64,000 nt of DNA from Blastomussa wellsi (GCA_947652115.1 OX393571.1:752173-816172); one strand, 5' to 3'; shown: positions 45,682-57,077, counted from the stretch's first letter. Numbers and translations are program-made. Notes: generated by a model not told the origin, from the sequence alone.

Positions 45682-47500
45682 TGCGTCTAAATTCTCTGAT
45701 CGCTGATAAAAGAACTGCAAAGGAAGAAGATAGCAAGTATGCGATAAACTTTAAACATTATTTTCAGGTACTTTGAAAACTAAGGGAACAAGTAAATCAT
45801 CCGATTCGAGGTCCACTGATTTGTCCCACGGCAATTCAATGAAGCAAAAATAGGCTAAGTATTGGGCTATTTTTAATAACTTTTTATCAGAAAAAATGAG
45901 TGATGTATTGGCGAGTCAGTGAAAAATAGACATGCATATGAAACCTGAAAAAGAGAAGGCGGTTACGGATATACTTTCACATCGTATTCAAAATTCAAAG
46001 TTGTGTTTCGCGCTATGTGCACCGACTATGAAATACGAGCTAACGCGACAGCGCCATTTTTTTCTCAAGAAGAAAACGAACGCGTGTATTAGAATTACTG
46101 AAGCTTTGCTAGTTGTTTGTATTTTATAAAATTACTCTTTGCATTGCAGAGCATCAGATAATACGCTGTAATCATTTAAGAAGCGTAAATTTTTGACGAT
46201 AGAGAAGTCGACATGCCAAATGATTTAGAAATTAAGAATTTTGCCAGGAAACTAATAGTGTTAGCTATTAAAACTTTTTTAAAACCTTTTAAGATGAAGT
46301 TTAATACAAGCTTGAGAAATTTTATCTTACCTGAAGGCAGTTTTCGAAGAGACAGTTACACAACAGTGAGTAAGGATATCGCTTTCGACTCTCTAAATAC
46401 GATTTAATTACAGGCAAAAGTAAGATATATCATTAATTTATTTTGTTAGTTGTTCAGTTTGTGTCATATTTAGTCGTTGTGAGAAATTATTGAGCGGCTG
46501 GTACATTGAAGGGGTGGAGCTAAAAGTTTTGATATTAATGGAATATTAGTCATCTTATTCCTTGTTATGTCAACATGTGTCAATGCTTGTCGACCACATA
46601 GAGCTGCACTAATACTTCGAATGTTCAGTTGAGATGCTCCGGCAGCATCATAGGGGTATCAAACAGTCCGGCTGCATTAAGCCTGGTTCACTAGCAACGA
46701 AGTCGGAGTCGTGGGCAGAATCATAAGCTACTTTATGGCAAGACGAAATTGGAGGCGGAAGAATCAGATCGTTTCCATTATTTTCCGATTTCACTTACGA
46801 CTCCGTCGCTTACGATGTAGCGAAAACTAGATTGTCGGAGTCGCAAGCAGAAGGAGAATAAACCAATCACAACGCTAGTTCCAGGCAAGCCAAGTACTTT
46901 CTTTCTACCGCTTGCTTGCGACTCCGACAATCTCCTTTTCATTCGGTTCACAAGCGGAATCGGAATACTGCACAAGACTCCGTCGATTTGATTTTCACTG
47001 GAACATAACGCGACTGCTAAATGTTTTGTCTTATAGTGAAACAGTAGTTCTTCCTTTACGAATTATTATCATTTTTAACCATTAGCAAAAATTTCTAGAT
47101 GCATAATTTCAATTCAGAACCAGGCGGGCAAAATAATGTCAGAAAAACAGCGACAAATTGGCTTAAAATAGAAGTTAATTTGAAAATTTAGATCAACGCA
47201 ATAACGTCGCAAGGTATATCGAACATCAGATATTTCAAATATCGGTAGCACTGCTGTTAAAGAAAATTATCATATGGCAAAGACGACTGCATGGGGGAAA
47301 TAACTGACGAGACAAAGAGTTTAATTTTATTTTCGTTAAGTAAATGATTTTAAGTTGAACATTTTTAATAATTATGCTCCAGCACCATGAATGGTACATA
47401 TTTTAATATTCAAGGAACCATAGACCGCATGAAGACAGAAACTTAACTTTGTCAAATAACAGAGTCCAATTTCCGTATTTCCGCGAGAAATTATGTTGAC
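45420..47500. other. Intergenic B-C spacer
   Basis: After gene C's first exon no further gene is supported. The region 46680-47010 has paired CGGAGTCG/CGACTCCG words in inverted arrangement, probably a hAT-like nonautonomous element. The 64-codon frame at 46213-46407 is conserved in the other arm only because of the duplication. Confidence 0.45.
45633..45681 (-). CDS. Gene C exon 1, signal peptide
   Basis: The ATG opens a 49-nt exon encoding [16 protein letters not shown], a hydrophobic secretion signal, ending in phase 1 before the donor GGTAATG. Gene B at 54368-54320 and gene A at 61564-61516 have the same length and phase. The start is chosen because the peptide is a signal sequence and no earlier in-frame ATG fits. 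Confidence 0.8.
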
Positions 47501-47787
47501 GTCTATTTTAGAATGGTACGTCGTATATTGTTTGCCATTTTTTGTTTACCATACAATGACGTCACCCTTGCTTCATGTAGAAGTGGGGCGGGGTTTGTCC
47601 GCTCGCTGTCCGAAATCACGAAACAACAAGTCATATTGGAAGGCAAATCTGGAGTAAAACACTTAATTGCTTGCATCACGTTCAGATATGAAACCTTTAA
47701 CCCAAAAACTAGGTACAATTGTTATTTATATAAGGTTTTGTTACCCTGGTTGTTCTAAGTGGAGTGGCATTCACCGTGAATGAGAAC

Positions 47788-47822
<35 letters not shown>

Positions 47823-47930
47823 CTTTATTGAGGAAATCAATTTCACTGATAAGTGATTTACAAAAGAGTCCTCAAAAGATTAAAAAAGAAGAAAAAGGAA
47901 AAATAAAGACTTAATACATGAATATATAGG
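47788..47930. mobile_element. (AAT)n-tailed insertion present in one arm
   Basis: About 140 bases beginning with an (AAT)n run and ATCTTTATTGAGGAAATCAA are present here but absent from the matching place at 56417-56440. This looks like an antisense 3' end of a LINE or SINE, inserted after the duplication or deleted from the other arm. Confidence 0.65.
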
Positions 47931-48211
47931 ACTGCAGTATAAATTTTAAAGTAGATTAAAGGCAGATCTCTTTATTGTACAAGGAAAAAGGGGGATTTGG
48001 ACAATTGTCTACAGTCTCGCTCCGATGTCCGTACCAAATGAACACAAGGAAACCACACATATCGATTGACGTAATTGAGTTTTATTGTCTATTTTACCAT
48101 ATCAAGTACATATTCAATGGAAACACACAACTGTTCCAATCATCTCTTGAAATCTTGGAGTTCATTATTTCTTTCCAGGATGTTGCATCTCACACTGCCT
48201 TGTGTCTTTAA

Positions 48212-48335
48212 TGAAAGCACATTAGAACTTATTTAACCCTGAGTGAAGTTCACCCCATCACTCTTCTGCTCTTAAAACTGGTTTGATTAAACATGCTTTA
48301 TTAGTTGAAATGAATGGGATATGATACACTAGAGA
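48212..48335. other. Duplication junction with templated filler
   Basis: The left arm ends at TGTGTCTTTAA and the right arm starts within a MITE at GAGCGGCCATG. Between them lie about 120 bases that match intron sequence of the duplicates at 52706-52825 (and 44003-44115), including CCCTGAGTGAAGTTCACCCC. The gene B version is the closer one. Confidence 0.75.
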
Positions 48336-48478
48336 GCGGCCATGTCGAGTCCCGTGGGCTTAAAAGCTTTTGTTTTGCCACGCGGAAACTCGTTCCCAAA
48401 CATTTCAACTCGTGGCTCGGGGTACGAAATCTATTGTCTATGGCCAATTTGGCCTCCACGCGATCACGCTAAGGCCCA
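48336..48478. mobile_element. MITE family 2 copy 3, 5'-truncated
   Basis: It starts at GCGGCCATGTCGAG without the left end of the TIR and ends in GGCCTCCACGCGATCACGCT. Truncation is by the duplication breakpoint. Confidence 0.8.
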
Positions 48479-49410
48479 TGCTGCCAAAAACTACAAAGAA
48501 ACACGAACGAAGGTAAAACAATCTACATACGGAACACACCGTGCAGAAAGAGCCAAATAGGGAGAAGTAATCGCTATCATCTGATTTATTTCCCGCGTTC
48601 GAGTCCGGAGTCGATTCCTTATTTTGACTTTAGCGAGGATTCCTCAACGGGCTTAATGGTTCTTGGTTTTCTTAAAAAGTTATGGTGCTATTGATGCATT
48701 AACTGTTTGGAGTGACCGTGATTTCAGAAAATTAATGTGCATTGCTTATCTTTGTAGAAGTTGTTTGTGGTAAGTTACAGATCGAAGCAGCAACGCCAGC
48801 AATTTAGCCGAGATATTTATTCACAATTTTTATGGCCTCCACGAATTATAGCAATATAGTTAATGTTTTTTTTAATATAGACCTGTTTCTAATGTAATTG
48901 AATTAAATTTTATTCCTATATACAGGGCCCTTTTATAGGGATACCAGCCTTTCGAACTGAATGGGCCACCCTGTGGAAATAAAGTTATACCTACGTACAA
49001 CTTAGCAACTTCATACTTAATCCTGCTGACAAAACTTACAGCGCAAACGATTATAACACCGAACCGGCATTCTAGATCGGTGTTAATGTATTGGATTAAC
49101 TGTTGTTGGAAACCTCGGTGCAAGACGTCGGACAAGCAAGCTGCGTATATCGTAAAATAACTGTCATTAGTAAAAATCTACCAGTATTCTAATGAAAATG
49201 CCGCAATCTGACTGGCTGAGCTATTACACACTATCAGCCATTATAGTGCAGCGGTTGAACAGTCGTCTTGAAAATAGCGACGGCTTCGCGCTTTAGCGAA
49301 GATTTGAAGGCCTCATCAGCTATCACCTCATAAAAATCCTAATAATTGTTAAATATTGCAAGTTACTTCCTTTGCACTATCACTGAATAGGGAACTTATT
49401 TGTTACTTAC

Positions 49411-49748
49411 GGCATCCTTGTGTATAGACCAATTCCGATATATTAATATTCTAACATGTCACCGAGGCTTGGGGGAATAAAACAAAAGATTTTGCATCGA
49501 GGCTTAGGGATGATTAAATAATTTCTTTTGTTTTATTCCCCTAAGCCTCGGCGCCACGTTAGAATTTTAATATATCGGAATTCGTCTATTGCAATCCTGC
49601 GTCTTTTCAGCTGGCCCCAGTTCACTGCAGTCCTTTCCACCGTTAGATGGCGGGGGATTGGTGCAGGTTCTAGTAAGTGTCTGTGTTCCTCCACCACACG
49701 TGACACTACACTCAGAAACTGACCAATCAGTGTAGCCTCCGTCAACAG
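49411..49748 (-). pseudogene. Gene B TSP1 repeat 3, split by insertion
   Basis: The exon is 338 rather than 174 nt. The first 160 bases and last 14 bases match the intact sibling exons; 164 bases between them are foreign. Because 164 is not a multiple of three, the frame shifts to RRIPIY and a stop. Donor and acceptor are unharmed. Confidence 0.9.
49425..49588. mobile_element. 164-bp foldback MITE inside a TSP1 exon
   Basis: TAGACCAATTCCGATATATT at the left mirrors AATATATCGGAATTCGTCTA at the right, about 33 bp with few mismatches. A second inverted pair CCGAGGCTTGGGGGAATAAA and TTTATTCCCCTAAGCCTCGG lies inside. TA occurs at both junctions, compatible with TA-targeted insertion. The empty site is seen in the sibling exons as TTGTGTATTGCAATCC. 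Confidence 0.9.
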
Positions 49749-49854
49749 CTACCAAAGGTAAAAAATAACATTACACGTTGAATACTGTGCAGACAATCTA
49801 AAACGTAAAAAATAATTGCACTATCACTGAATAGGGAACTTATTTGTTACTTAC

Positions 49855-50028
49855 GGCATGCTTGTGTATTGCAATCCTGCGTCTTTTCAGCTGGCCCCAG
49901 TTCACTGCAGTCCTTTCCACCGTTAGATGGCGGGGGATTGGTGCAGGTTCTCTTAAGTGTCTGTGTTCCTCCACCACACGTGACACTACACTCAGAAACT
50001 GACCAATCAGTGTAGCCTCCGTCAACAG
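49855..50028 (-). CDS. Gene B TSP1 repeat 2
   Basis: 174 nt, one residue changed from gene C repeat 2 (TLKRTC for TLTRTC). Part of the 280-base array, which has two units here against three in gene C. Confidence 0.85.
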
Positions 50029-50252
50029 CTACCAAAAGTAAAAAATAACATTAAACGTTGAATACTGTGCAGACAATCTAAAACGTAAAAGTACCTGACT
50101 CCAAACAATGCTTATCACTGCTTTTCAAACCTCTAAGAACGAAGTTAATATTTAATTCAGGAATAATACCTTTGGTTATTGCTTTATATCTGAAATAGCC
50201 GTGTAATAAGCTTACAACTAACCCAAACACAACTAACGTTGAAAACACTCAC

Positions 50253-50426
50253 CGCACTCTTGCTGGATGCATTCTTCTGTTTTCCTGGCTGGACCTAGCC
50301 TCGCGCAGTTTCTTCCCCCGTTAGCTTCCGGGGGATTGGTGCAGGTTCTTGTAAATGTCTTTATTCCTCGTCCACACGTCACGCTGCATTCAGAAACTGA
50401 CCAACCACTGTAGCCACCGTCAATTG
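50253..50426 (-). CDS. Gene B TSP1 repeat 1
   Basis: 174 nt, protein matching gene C repeat 1 ([36 protein letters not shown]). Intact, phase 1-1. Confidence 0.85.
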
Positions 50427-50766
50427 CTATTTTTGTTAGGACGAAAATGTACAATTTACACAGTATTGCCTAATTTTGTTCTGATTGTTTTATTTTCTTG
50501 GAGCCCTAGATTCTGTAGCGGAGAGAAGAAGGAACTTGTTCATGTCTAGGCGTTATCATACATCACAATAGGTCATTTCCGAGTTCCTTTTCCCTCTGTT
50601 TGAAAACGAGTCTAAGTGCGAAACTATTCATATGGAAATGAGCTGCTGAAAAGTTTAGTATGAATTAAATATGATGACTCCCTTCATTTTCGAAAAAAAG
50701 TTAAGGAGAATAGGAACTGTGATATAGCCATGTGATAGCAGAAGCTTGTCTTGTTTATGTACTTAC

Positions 50767-50920
50767 CACAAGCCTTGTCCAGGATTTCTCCAATTCTAGC
50801 AACCAGGCTATTAAAATCCTTTACCATAATTACATGTCCCTTAGTTCCAACAATACTCTTCATAAATTGCATTCTGATGTTGTGTCCGATTCCCACAGCG
50901 ATGATTTTAACTCCTTTTTT
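50767..50920 (-). CDS. Gene B VWA, second exon
   Basis: 154 nt, protein almost identical to gene C's exon (GHVIMVKDFN for [10 protein letters not shown]). The relic at 34600 shares the Met. The donor GTAAGT is intact. Confidence 0.85.
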
Positions 50921-50948
50921 CTTTTGAAATAAAAGTAAAAAACATTAA

Positions 50949-51088
50949 ATACGAGAGACTGACAGTGTTTCATCACATTTCCAAAACACCGAGAAGAGAG
51001 TTGAAAATACGACGCGCAGCGGAGTTTTTTTGACGAACTTCAAAGTGTTTGGAAATGTGATGAAACACTCGACTCTCGAGTGATTCAT
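50949..51088. mobile_element. Foldback MITE family 3, gene B intron
   Basis: Same element and same position relative to the second VWA exon as in gene C, so the insertion predates the duplication. Confidence 0.85.
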
Positions 51089-51423
51089 AGGGAGCAAACG
51101 AAGAAAGAATATCGTAAAAATCTCTTGTTACTAGTTTTACTACATGTAACTAAGATGACATTTGACGAATTATTTTTATGAGTTTGAGTACAATATACCA
51201 GGTCATGTTTGTTCGCAAATACCGCTTGCTTTCGCACCTTTGCTTGCAAAACGAAGCTACCGTTTTAACGGTAAATTTTCAAACATGCTAACCAAAATTA
51301 AAAGAAAGGAAATTAAGGAAAGTTTTCTTTGCAGGGTAATTGATTTAATATCGTGGCTGAAACTATGAATCACGATTAAAATAGCTATAACAACATAGTT
51401 TACATACTATATTATTAGAATTT

Positions 51424-51482
51424 AACAGTTATTCTTCGAGGATGCACCGAATATGAACTGGCCGTGGGCCGAGTTGGTTATT

Positions 51483-51518
<36 letters not shown>

Positions 51519-51519
51519 G
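51424..51519. mobile_element. Small TIR element in gene B intron
   Basis: Duplicate of the element at 42696-42792, with the right end shortened (AATAACTGG). Confidence 0.7.
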
Positions 51520-52079
51520 TTATAATACTCGTAGGAATTTTTAAACAGTCGACAACAGTGCGCTTGTTGAGTTTTTTTATGTTTTTAATAATGCGGACAT
51601 TTCAGTTTGATCTAAACGGAGCGATTGTGTGAAAAGGCGGCAATATCAGTTGTAAACACAGACCGTCGTTTTCATTATTTTTCTTTTTCATATTTGGTCA
51701 AATTAAGAATAATATAATGGCTCAGATCCATATATAATGGAGGGAACCAATCAGAAATCTAGAAAATCATTATCCAGAGGTCAGAAATTTATTAATTTAT
51801 GTGCATTTTTACTAATTTATGTGCAGTTTTGAAGCATCTCTACCAAGCAAATATCGATTACTCATGTAGTTTTTGTAAGCTTGTTTTCTTGAACCGACCT
51901 CAAATCGATGAAAAAAACCTGAGAGTCCATAAAGTTGGTGTGAAATTGAATTCTATCTTATTCAGTAAAGCTTCTAATGTTGTCCGAAAAGTGTATGAAA
52001 TTTTATCGCCCGGGGTGGAGGAAGGTATAAGTCCAGAGCAGGAATCTCAATGTCTAATTGGTAACAGAAAGTGATTTAC

Positions 52080-52516
52080 CTCCAAACCTTCAATAAGTCC
52101 TTTGAAGGGTGTGAAGTCTTTCGCTTTGTGTCCAGTAGGTCTCCCATTCGTGAAAAGAAACAGAAGATTAGCGGCTTCCTTCCTGTCTCCATTCCTAGAA
52201 GTGAAAAGCTTGTCCCGTGCTAATTTAAGAGCCTTATCGATGCGAGCGCCAAACTTTTTTGCGATGCTCTTGAACTTCGTATTCACGAGATTGATCAGCT
52301 TAGCCCTGTCATAGTATAGTTCATCTTTGAAGTTATTGTATGAAGCGGCCCCTGGACCAAACATAACGATACCAAAATGATTTCCGCCCCGCGACACACC
52401 CACTCTTGTTACTATGTTAGCAACAACTTGTCTGAACGTTGCAAGTGCGGACGGTCTTAAGCTCCTGGATCTGTCTCCGAGAATGGCAATATCCAGCTTT
52501 CGGCCTGCACAGCCTC
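52080..52516 (-). CDS. Gene B VWA, first exon (MIDAS-defective)
   Basis: 437 nt, open throughout. DRSRS is kept. FGARIDKAL replaces FGTRIDKAL and LFTNGRPTG replaces LFTDGGPTG, so the metal-binding Thr and Asp are gone. Other changes against gene C are scattered. Confidence 0.85.
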
Positions 52517-53119
52517 CTAAATGTTGAAAACAACGCGATCAATTTTCCAACTCAAAATGAAAGAAAAGAAACTCATTCTTAACACTGATTTCAAAGTTAA
52601 CAAAATTAACGATTAGCCTATTCACACCAAAGCTCGCATTTAATGGCAGTTTATAGTCAAACATGATACTAATTGATGTGGGTCAACTTCAAATTTGGTA
52701 CAATGAAAGCACATTAGAACTTATTAAACCCTGAGTGAAGTTCACCCCATCACTCTTCTGCTCTTAAAACTGGTTTGATTAAACATGTTTTATTAGTTGA
52801 AAGGAATGGGATATGATACACTAAGAGTCATCAAAAAAGCAGGGGGGTTGTAAAGACATTTATTCGATTATTAGAACTAGTCTGTGCATGGCGGAAAAAG
52901 ATTCGCAGCTTTTCTTTCCACTCACAATAACTTTCTAATTCGCGACTGTTGCACTGGACGAAAAAATAGATTTGCTTAAAATTTGGCTTGAGCAAATATG
53001 TTGCAAATGTTTGAAAAAAAATGAGTGGTAATTACATGGGAGCAAAAATGTTAAATGCCGCATTTGCCGCGGCATATACATATTGCTAGACTTATGAAAA
53101 CTGGTAAAAGAGGAGGGGG

Positions 53120-53558
53120 GAGGGGGTGAAGAGGGGTACGCCAATCCGCCAATCCGTGCTATATTAAAATCCAAATCCGTCAATCCGCCACCATTTTCGT
53201 TCAAATCCCTATCCACATTCCTTGAAACCTTCTATGTAATAGTTTCACTAAAAGAGCGGTAGATGCTGTTTGCGATTGCAATTTTTCAAGAGATTTCGCT
53301 TCATTGCTTCTTTTTACGGCAGTTCTAATGTAAAGCGGTCGTTCGGGTCCCGTCCGAACAGAAAATGGACAAAACGATAACATTGAGAACAAGGCTACGA
53401 TCCGAGCTTCATGTCACGGAGAGTCCGAAGTCCGAACTAATATTATCAGCTAATCCGTGATCCATTGCATTTTCGAAATCCGCGAATCCGCTTAATTTTT
53501 CGCTGAAATCCGCAATCCGGGTGCTAAATCCGTTGATCCGCGAACCTATTCACCCACC
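53120..53558. mobile_element. TIR element with AATCCG repeats, second copy
   Basis: Duplicate of 44430-44866 with a shorter poly-G run (AGGGGGGAGGGGG) at its left edge. Confidence 0.7.
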
Positions 53559-54319
53559 TCGTAATAGGAATCGTCATGTACAACAACGCCTTGGCTTCAT
53601 GTGCAACCTTAAAATCGGGCCAAGAAATTCAAGCGATGAAAGGCAAAATATATCACTGAACTGGGGGTAAATGATGCAGAAGTGCCAAAATAGTATTTCA
53701 ACCATACAGATCCCTCATTAAATAATTGTTTAGAGATGACTTCTCCGAAACCGTCGATGTTCTATTCGTTCTTACGTCTTGTCGAATTTTCCAGTTCGAG
53801 TTCCTCAGCGCTGTATCATATTTACTAGTAACCATCTTTCAACATAAGAAATTGTCGGATCTTTTGAGTGAAGTTTCCAGGTAACTAGCGTTCTTGCCAT
53901 GTATGAAAAATTGAACTTACTGAAAAATGGATGCATTTGAATTGTAATTATTGGTCTGGCTTGTTGATTTGAACCAATAATTGGTCCCGTTTCACACTGC
54001 AACTCTTTTATTAAATCAACTAGAATGATTTCATTTTTAATCAAGATAGATAGAGATATGTGTTTACAGACCTTGTACTTTCTTGATGTCTGAAAAAAGA
54101 GCAGAAACATAAAGCAATTTAAAAAATAATGTTGAGACGAACTACTTATAGTACGACTCAAAGACAAAGAGCGCCAAAGTATACTCTGAACACGGCGCTT
54201 TTTACAATAACAATTTACGCCAGCTAGCTATTAAATGACGTTCGTATATTAAGGAAGCCCTAGTTGTTCCTTTGGATAGATTGGTAAATTAGACTTGACA
54301 GAATCAAGTAAAACATTAC

Positions 54320-54368
54320 CGAAAGATATGGAGATAATGACGAGTAACAAGGGCCACACAAAGTGCAT
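54320..54368 (-). CDS. Gene B exon 1, signal peptide
   Basis: 49 nt, encoding the same [16 protein letters not shown] peptide as gene C, with the same phase-1 donor. The start codon and signal are intact. Confidence 0.8.
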
Positions 54369-57071
54369 TGCGTCTAAATTCTCTGATCGCTGATAAAAGA
54401 ACTGCAAAGGAAGAAGATAGCAAGTATGCGATAAACTTTAAACATTATTTTCAGGTACTTTGAAAACTAAGGGAACAAGTAAATCATCCGATTCGAGGTC
54501 CACTGATTTGTCCCACGGCAATTCAATGAAGCAAAAATAGGCTAAGTATTGGGCTATTTTTAATAACTTTTTATCAGAAAAAATGAGTGATGTATTGGCG
54601 AGTCAGTGAAAAATAGCCATGCATATGAAACCTGAAAAAGAGAAGGCGGTCGCGGATATACTTTCACATCGTATTCAAAATTCAAAGTTGTGTTTCGCGC
54701 TATGTGCACCCACTATGAAATACGAGCTAATGCGACAGCGCGTAATAGAATTACTGAAGCTTTGCTAGTTGTTTGTATTTTATAAAATTACTCTTTGCAT
54801 TGCAGAGCATCAGATAATACGCTGTAATCATTTAAGAAGCGTACATTTTTGACGATAGAGAAGTCGACATGCCAAATGATTTAGAAATTAATAATTTTGC
54901 CAGGAAACTAATAGTGTTAGCTATTAAAACTTTTTTAAAACCTTTTAAGATGAAGTTTAATACAAGCTTGAGAAATTTTATCTTACCTGAAGGCAGTTTT
55001 CGAAGAGACAGTTACACAACAGTGAGTAAGGATATCGCTTTCGACTCTCTAAATACGATTTAATTACAGGCAAAAGTAAGATATATCATTAATTTATTTT
55101 GTTAGTTGTTCAGTTTGTGTCATATTTAGTCGTTGTGAGAAATTATTGAGCGGCTGGTGCATTGAAGGGGTGGAGCTAAAAGTTTTGATATCAATGGAAT
55201 ATTAGTCATCTTATTCCTTGTTATGTCAACATGTGTCAATGCTTGTCGATCACATAGAGCTTCACTAATACTTCGAATGTTCAGTTGAGATGCTCCGGCA
55301 GCATCATAGGGGTATAAACAGTCCGGCTGCATTAAGCCTGGTTCACTAGCAACGAAGTCGGAGTCGTGGGCAGAATCATAAGCTACTTTATGGCACGACT
55401 AAATTGAAGGCGGAAGAATCAGATCGTTTCCATTTTCTTCCGATTTCACTTACGACTCCGTCGCTTACGATGTAGCGAAAACTAGATTGTCGGAGTCGCA
55501 AGCAGAAGAAGAATAAACCAATCACAACGCTAGTTCCAGGCAAGCCAAGTACTTTCTTTCTACCGTCTGCTTGCGACTCCGACAATCTCCTTTTCACTCG
55601 GTTCACAAGCGGAATCGGAATTCTGCACGACTCCGTCGATTTGATTTTCACTAGAACATAACGCGACTGCTAAATGTTTTGTCTTATAGTGAAACAGTAG
55701 TTATTCCTTTACGAATTATTATCATTTTTAACCATTAGTAAAAATTTCTAGATGAATAATTTCAATTCAGAACCAGGCTGGCAAAATAATGTCAGAAAAA
55801 CAGCGACAAATTGGCTTAAAATAGAAGTTAATTTGAAAATTTAGATCAACGCAATAACGTCGTAAGGTTTATCGAACATCATAGATATTTCAAATATCGG
55901 TAGCACTGCTGTTAAAAGAAAATTATCATATGGCAAAGACGACTGCATGGGGTAATAACTGACGAGACAAAGAGTTTAATTTTATTTTCGTTAAGTATAT
56001 GATTTTCAGTTGAACATTTTTAATAATTATTCTCCAGCACCATGAATGGTCAATATTTTGCTAATATTCAAGGAACCATAGACTGCATGAAGACAGAAAT
56101 TTAACTCTGTCAATTTCCGTCTTTCCGCGAGAAATCATGTTGACGTCTATTTTAGAATGGTACGTCGTATATTGTTTGCCATTTTTTGTTTACCATACAA
56201 TGAGGTAACCCCTGCTTCATGTAGAAGTGGGGCGGGGTTTGTCCGCTCACTTTCCTTAATCACGAAACAACCAAGTTATATTGGAGGGCAAATCTGGAGT
56301 AAAACACTTAATCGCTTGCATCACGTTCAGATAAATCTTTAACCCAAAAACTAAGTACAATTGTTATTTATATAAGGTTTTGTTACCCTGGTTGTTCTAA
56401 GTGGAGTGGCATTCACGAATGAGCACATAGGACTGAACTATAAATTTTAAAGTAGGGTAAAGGCAGATCTCTTCATTGTACAAGGAAAAAGGGGGATTTG
56501 GACAATTGTCTACAGTCTCGCTCCGATGTCCGTACCAAATGAACACAAGGAAACCAGACATATCGATTGACATAATTGAGTTTTATTGTCTATTTTACCA
56601 TATCAAGTACATATTCAATGGAAAGACACAACTGTTCCAATCATATCTCTTGAAATCCTGGAGTTATTTCTTTCCAGGATGTTGCATCTCACACTGCCTT
56701 GTGTCTTTAACCTGAAAAGAAATGATTTCGTTTACACACTTGTCCGTAGAACACGATCTTTGGCGGCTTCTCTGGGAGCTATAGATACATATTTAATTTA
56801 TGGTTAATAATTAGCATAATTACAGAGAGTTGAGCAAGTCGTGTGCAAGAATACAAGTTTTTTTCAATTGGGTAAATTTGTACTTAATTTACTTATATCC
56901 CATGGAACAACAGCTTGGACAAATTAACTCTTTAGAATTCGAAAGCTGTTTTGTTCAGCGAACAAGGGGATAATAACTCAAAAATGCAATCAATGCTTTT
57001 AATCTTTGTCCATTGTAGTTATGCAGTTGTTTGGTGATTTTAAAGGTTTCTTCAACGATCAACATGGAAGG

Positions 57072-57077
57072 TTTATT
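57072..57077 (-). terminator. Possible polyadenylation signal of gene A
   Basis: AATAAA on the minus strand overlaps the readthrough stop TAA. Its position fits a transcript end near 57050, but the strong splice donor just upstream competes with this reading. Confidence 0.35.

Larger units (their letters stand above)
38246..48211. repeat. Segmental duplication, left arm
   Basis: Aligns with 48336-56711 with offsets of about 8.5-8.8 kb for most of its length. The matches run through exons, introns and intergenic sequence (for example 43377-43813 to 52080-52516). It holds gene C's first exon through TSP1 repeat 5. Differences are small substitutions plus indels: an extra 280-base TSP1 unit, a 1.24-kb block with TSP1 repeat 5 and an (AAT)n-tailed insertion near 47790, all present here and absent from the right arm. 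Confidence 0.9.
49411..54368 (-). pseudogene. Gene B: VWA-TSP1(x3) copy, truncated and broken
   Basis: Coding exons in order: 54368-54320 (signal peptide), 52516-52080 and 50920-50767 (VWA), 50426-50253, 50028-49855 and 49748-49411 (TSP1 repeats). The last exon carries a 164-base inverted-repeat insertion. Translation would run into it and stop at 49567 after TQDCN, losing the final TSP1 cysteine; 389 residues in all. The VWA has lost two MIDAS residues: Thr to Ala (FGARID) and Asp to Asn (FTNGRPTG). No second VWA follows, because the duplication breakpoint excluded it, and the homologue of TSP1 repeat 5 is deleted. Splice sites and the rest of the frame remain open, so a short secreted protein is still possible. 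I favour a decaying copy but cannot exclude an altered function without expression data. Confidence 0.8.
48336..56711. repeat. Segmental duplication, right arm
   Basis: Second arm of the tandem duplication, matching 38246-48211. It lacks the block that corresponds to 38762-40010, which contained a TSP1 exon, and has one TSP1 unit fewer. Its right edge at 56711 is followed by sequence unique to gene A's 3' side. Confidence 0.9.

Noticed and set aside
46213..46407. 64-codon plus-strand frame with a copy at 54869-55063
   Set aside because: Near-identical in both arms, as all sequence around it is. No known motif and no codon-level conservation signal can be argued from two recent copies.
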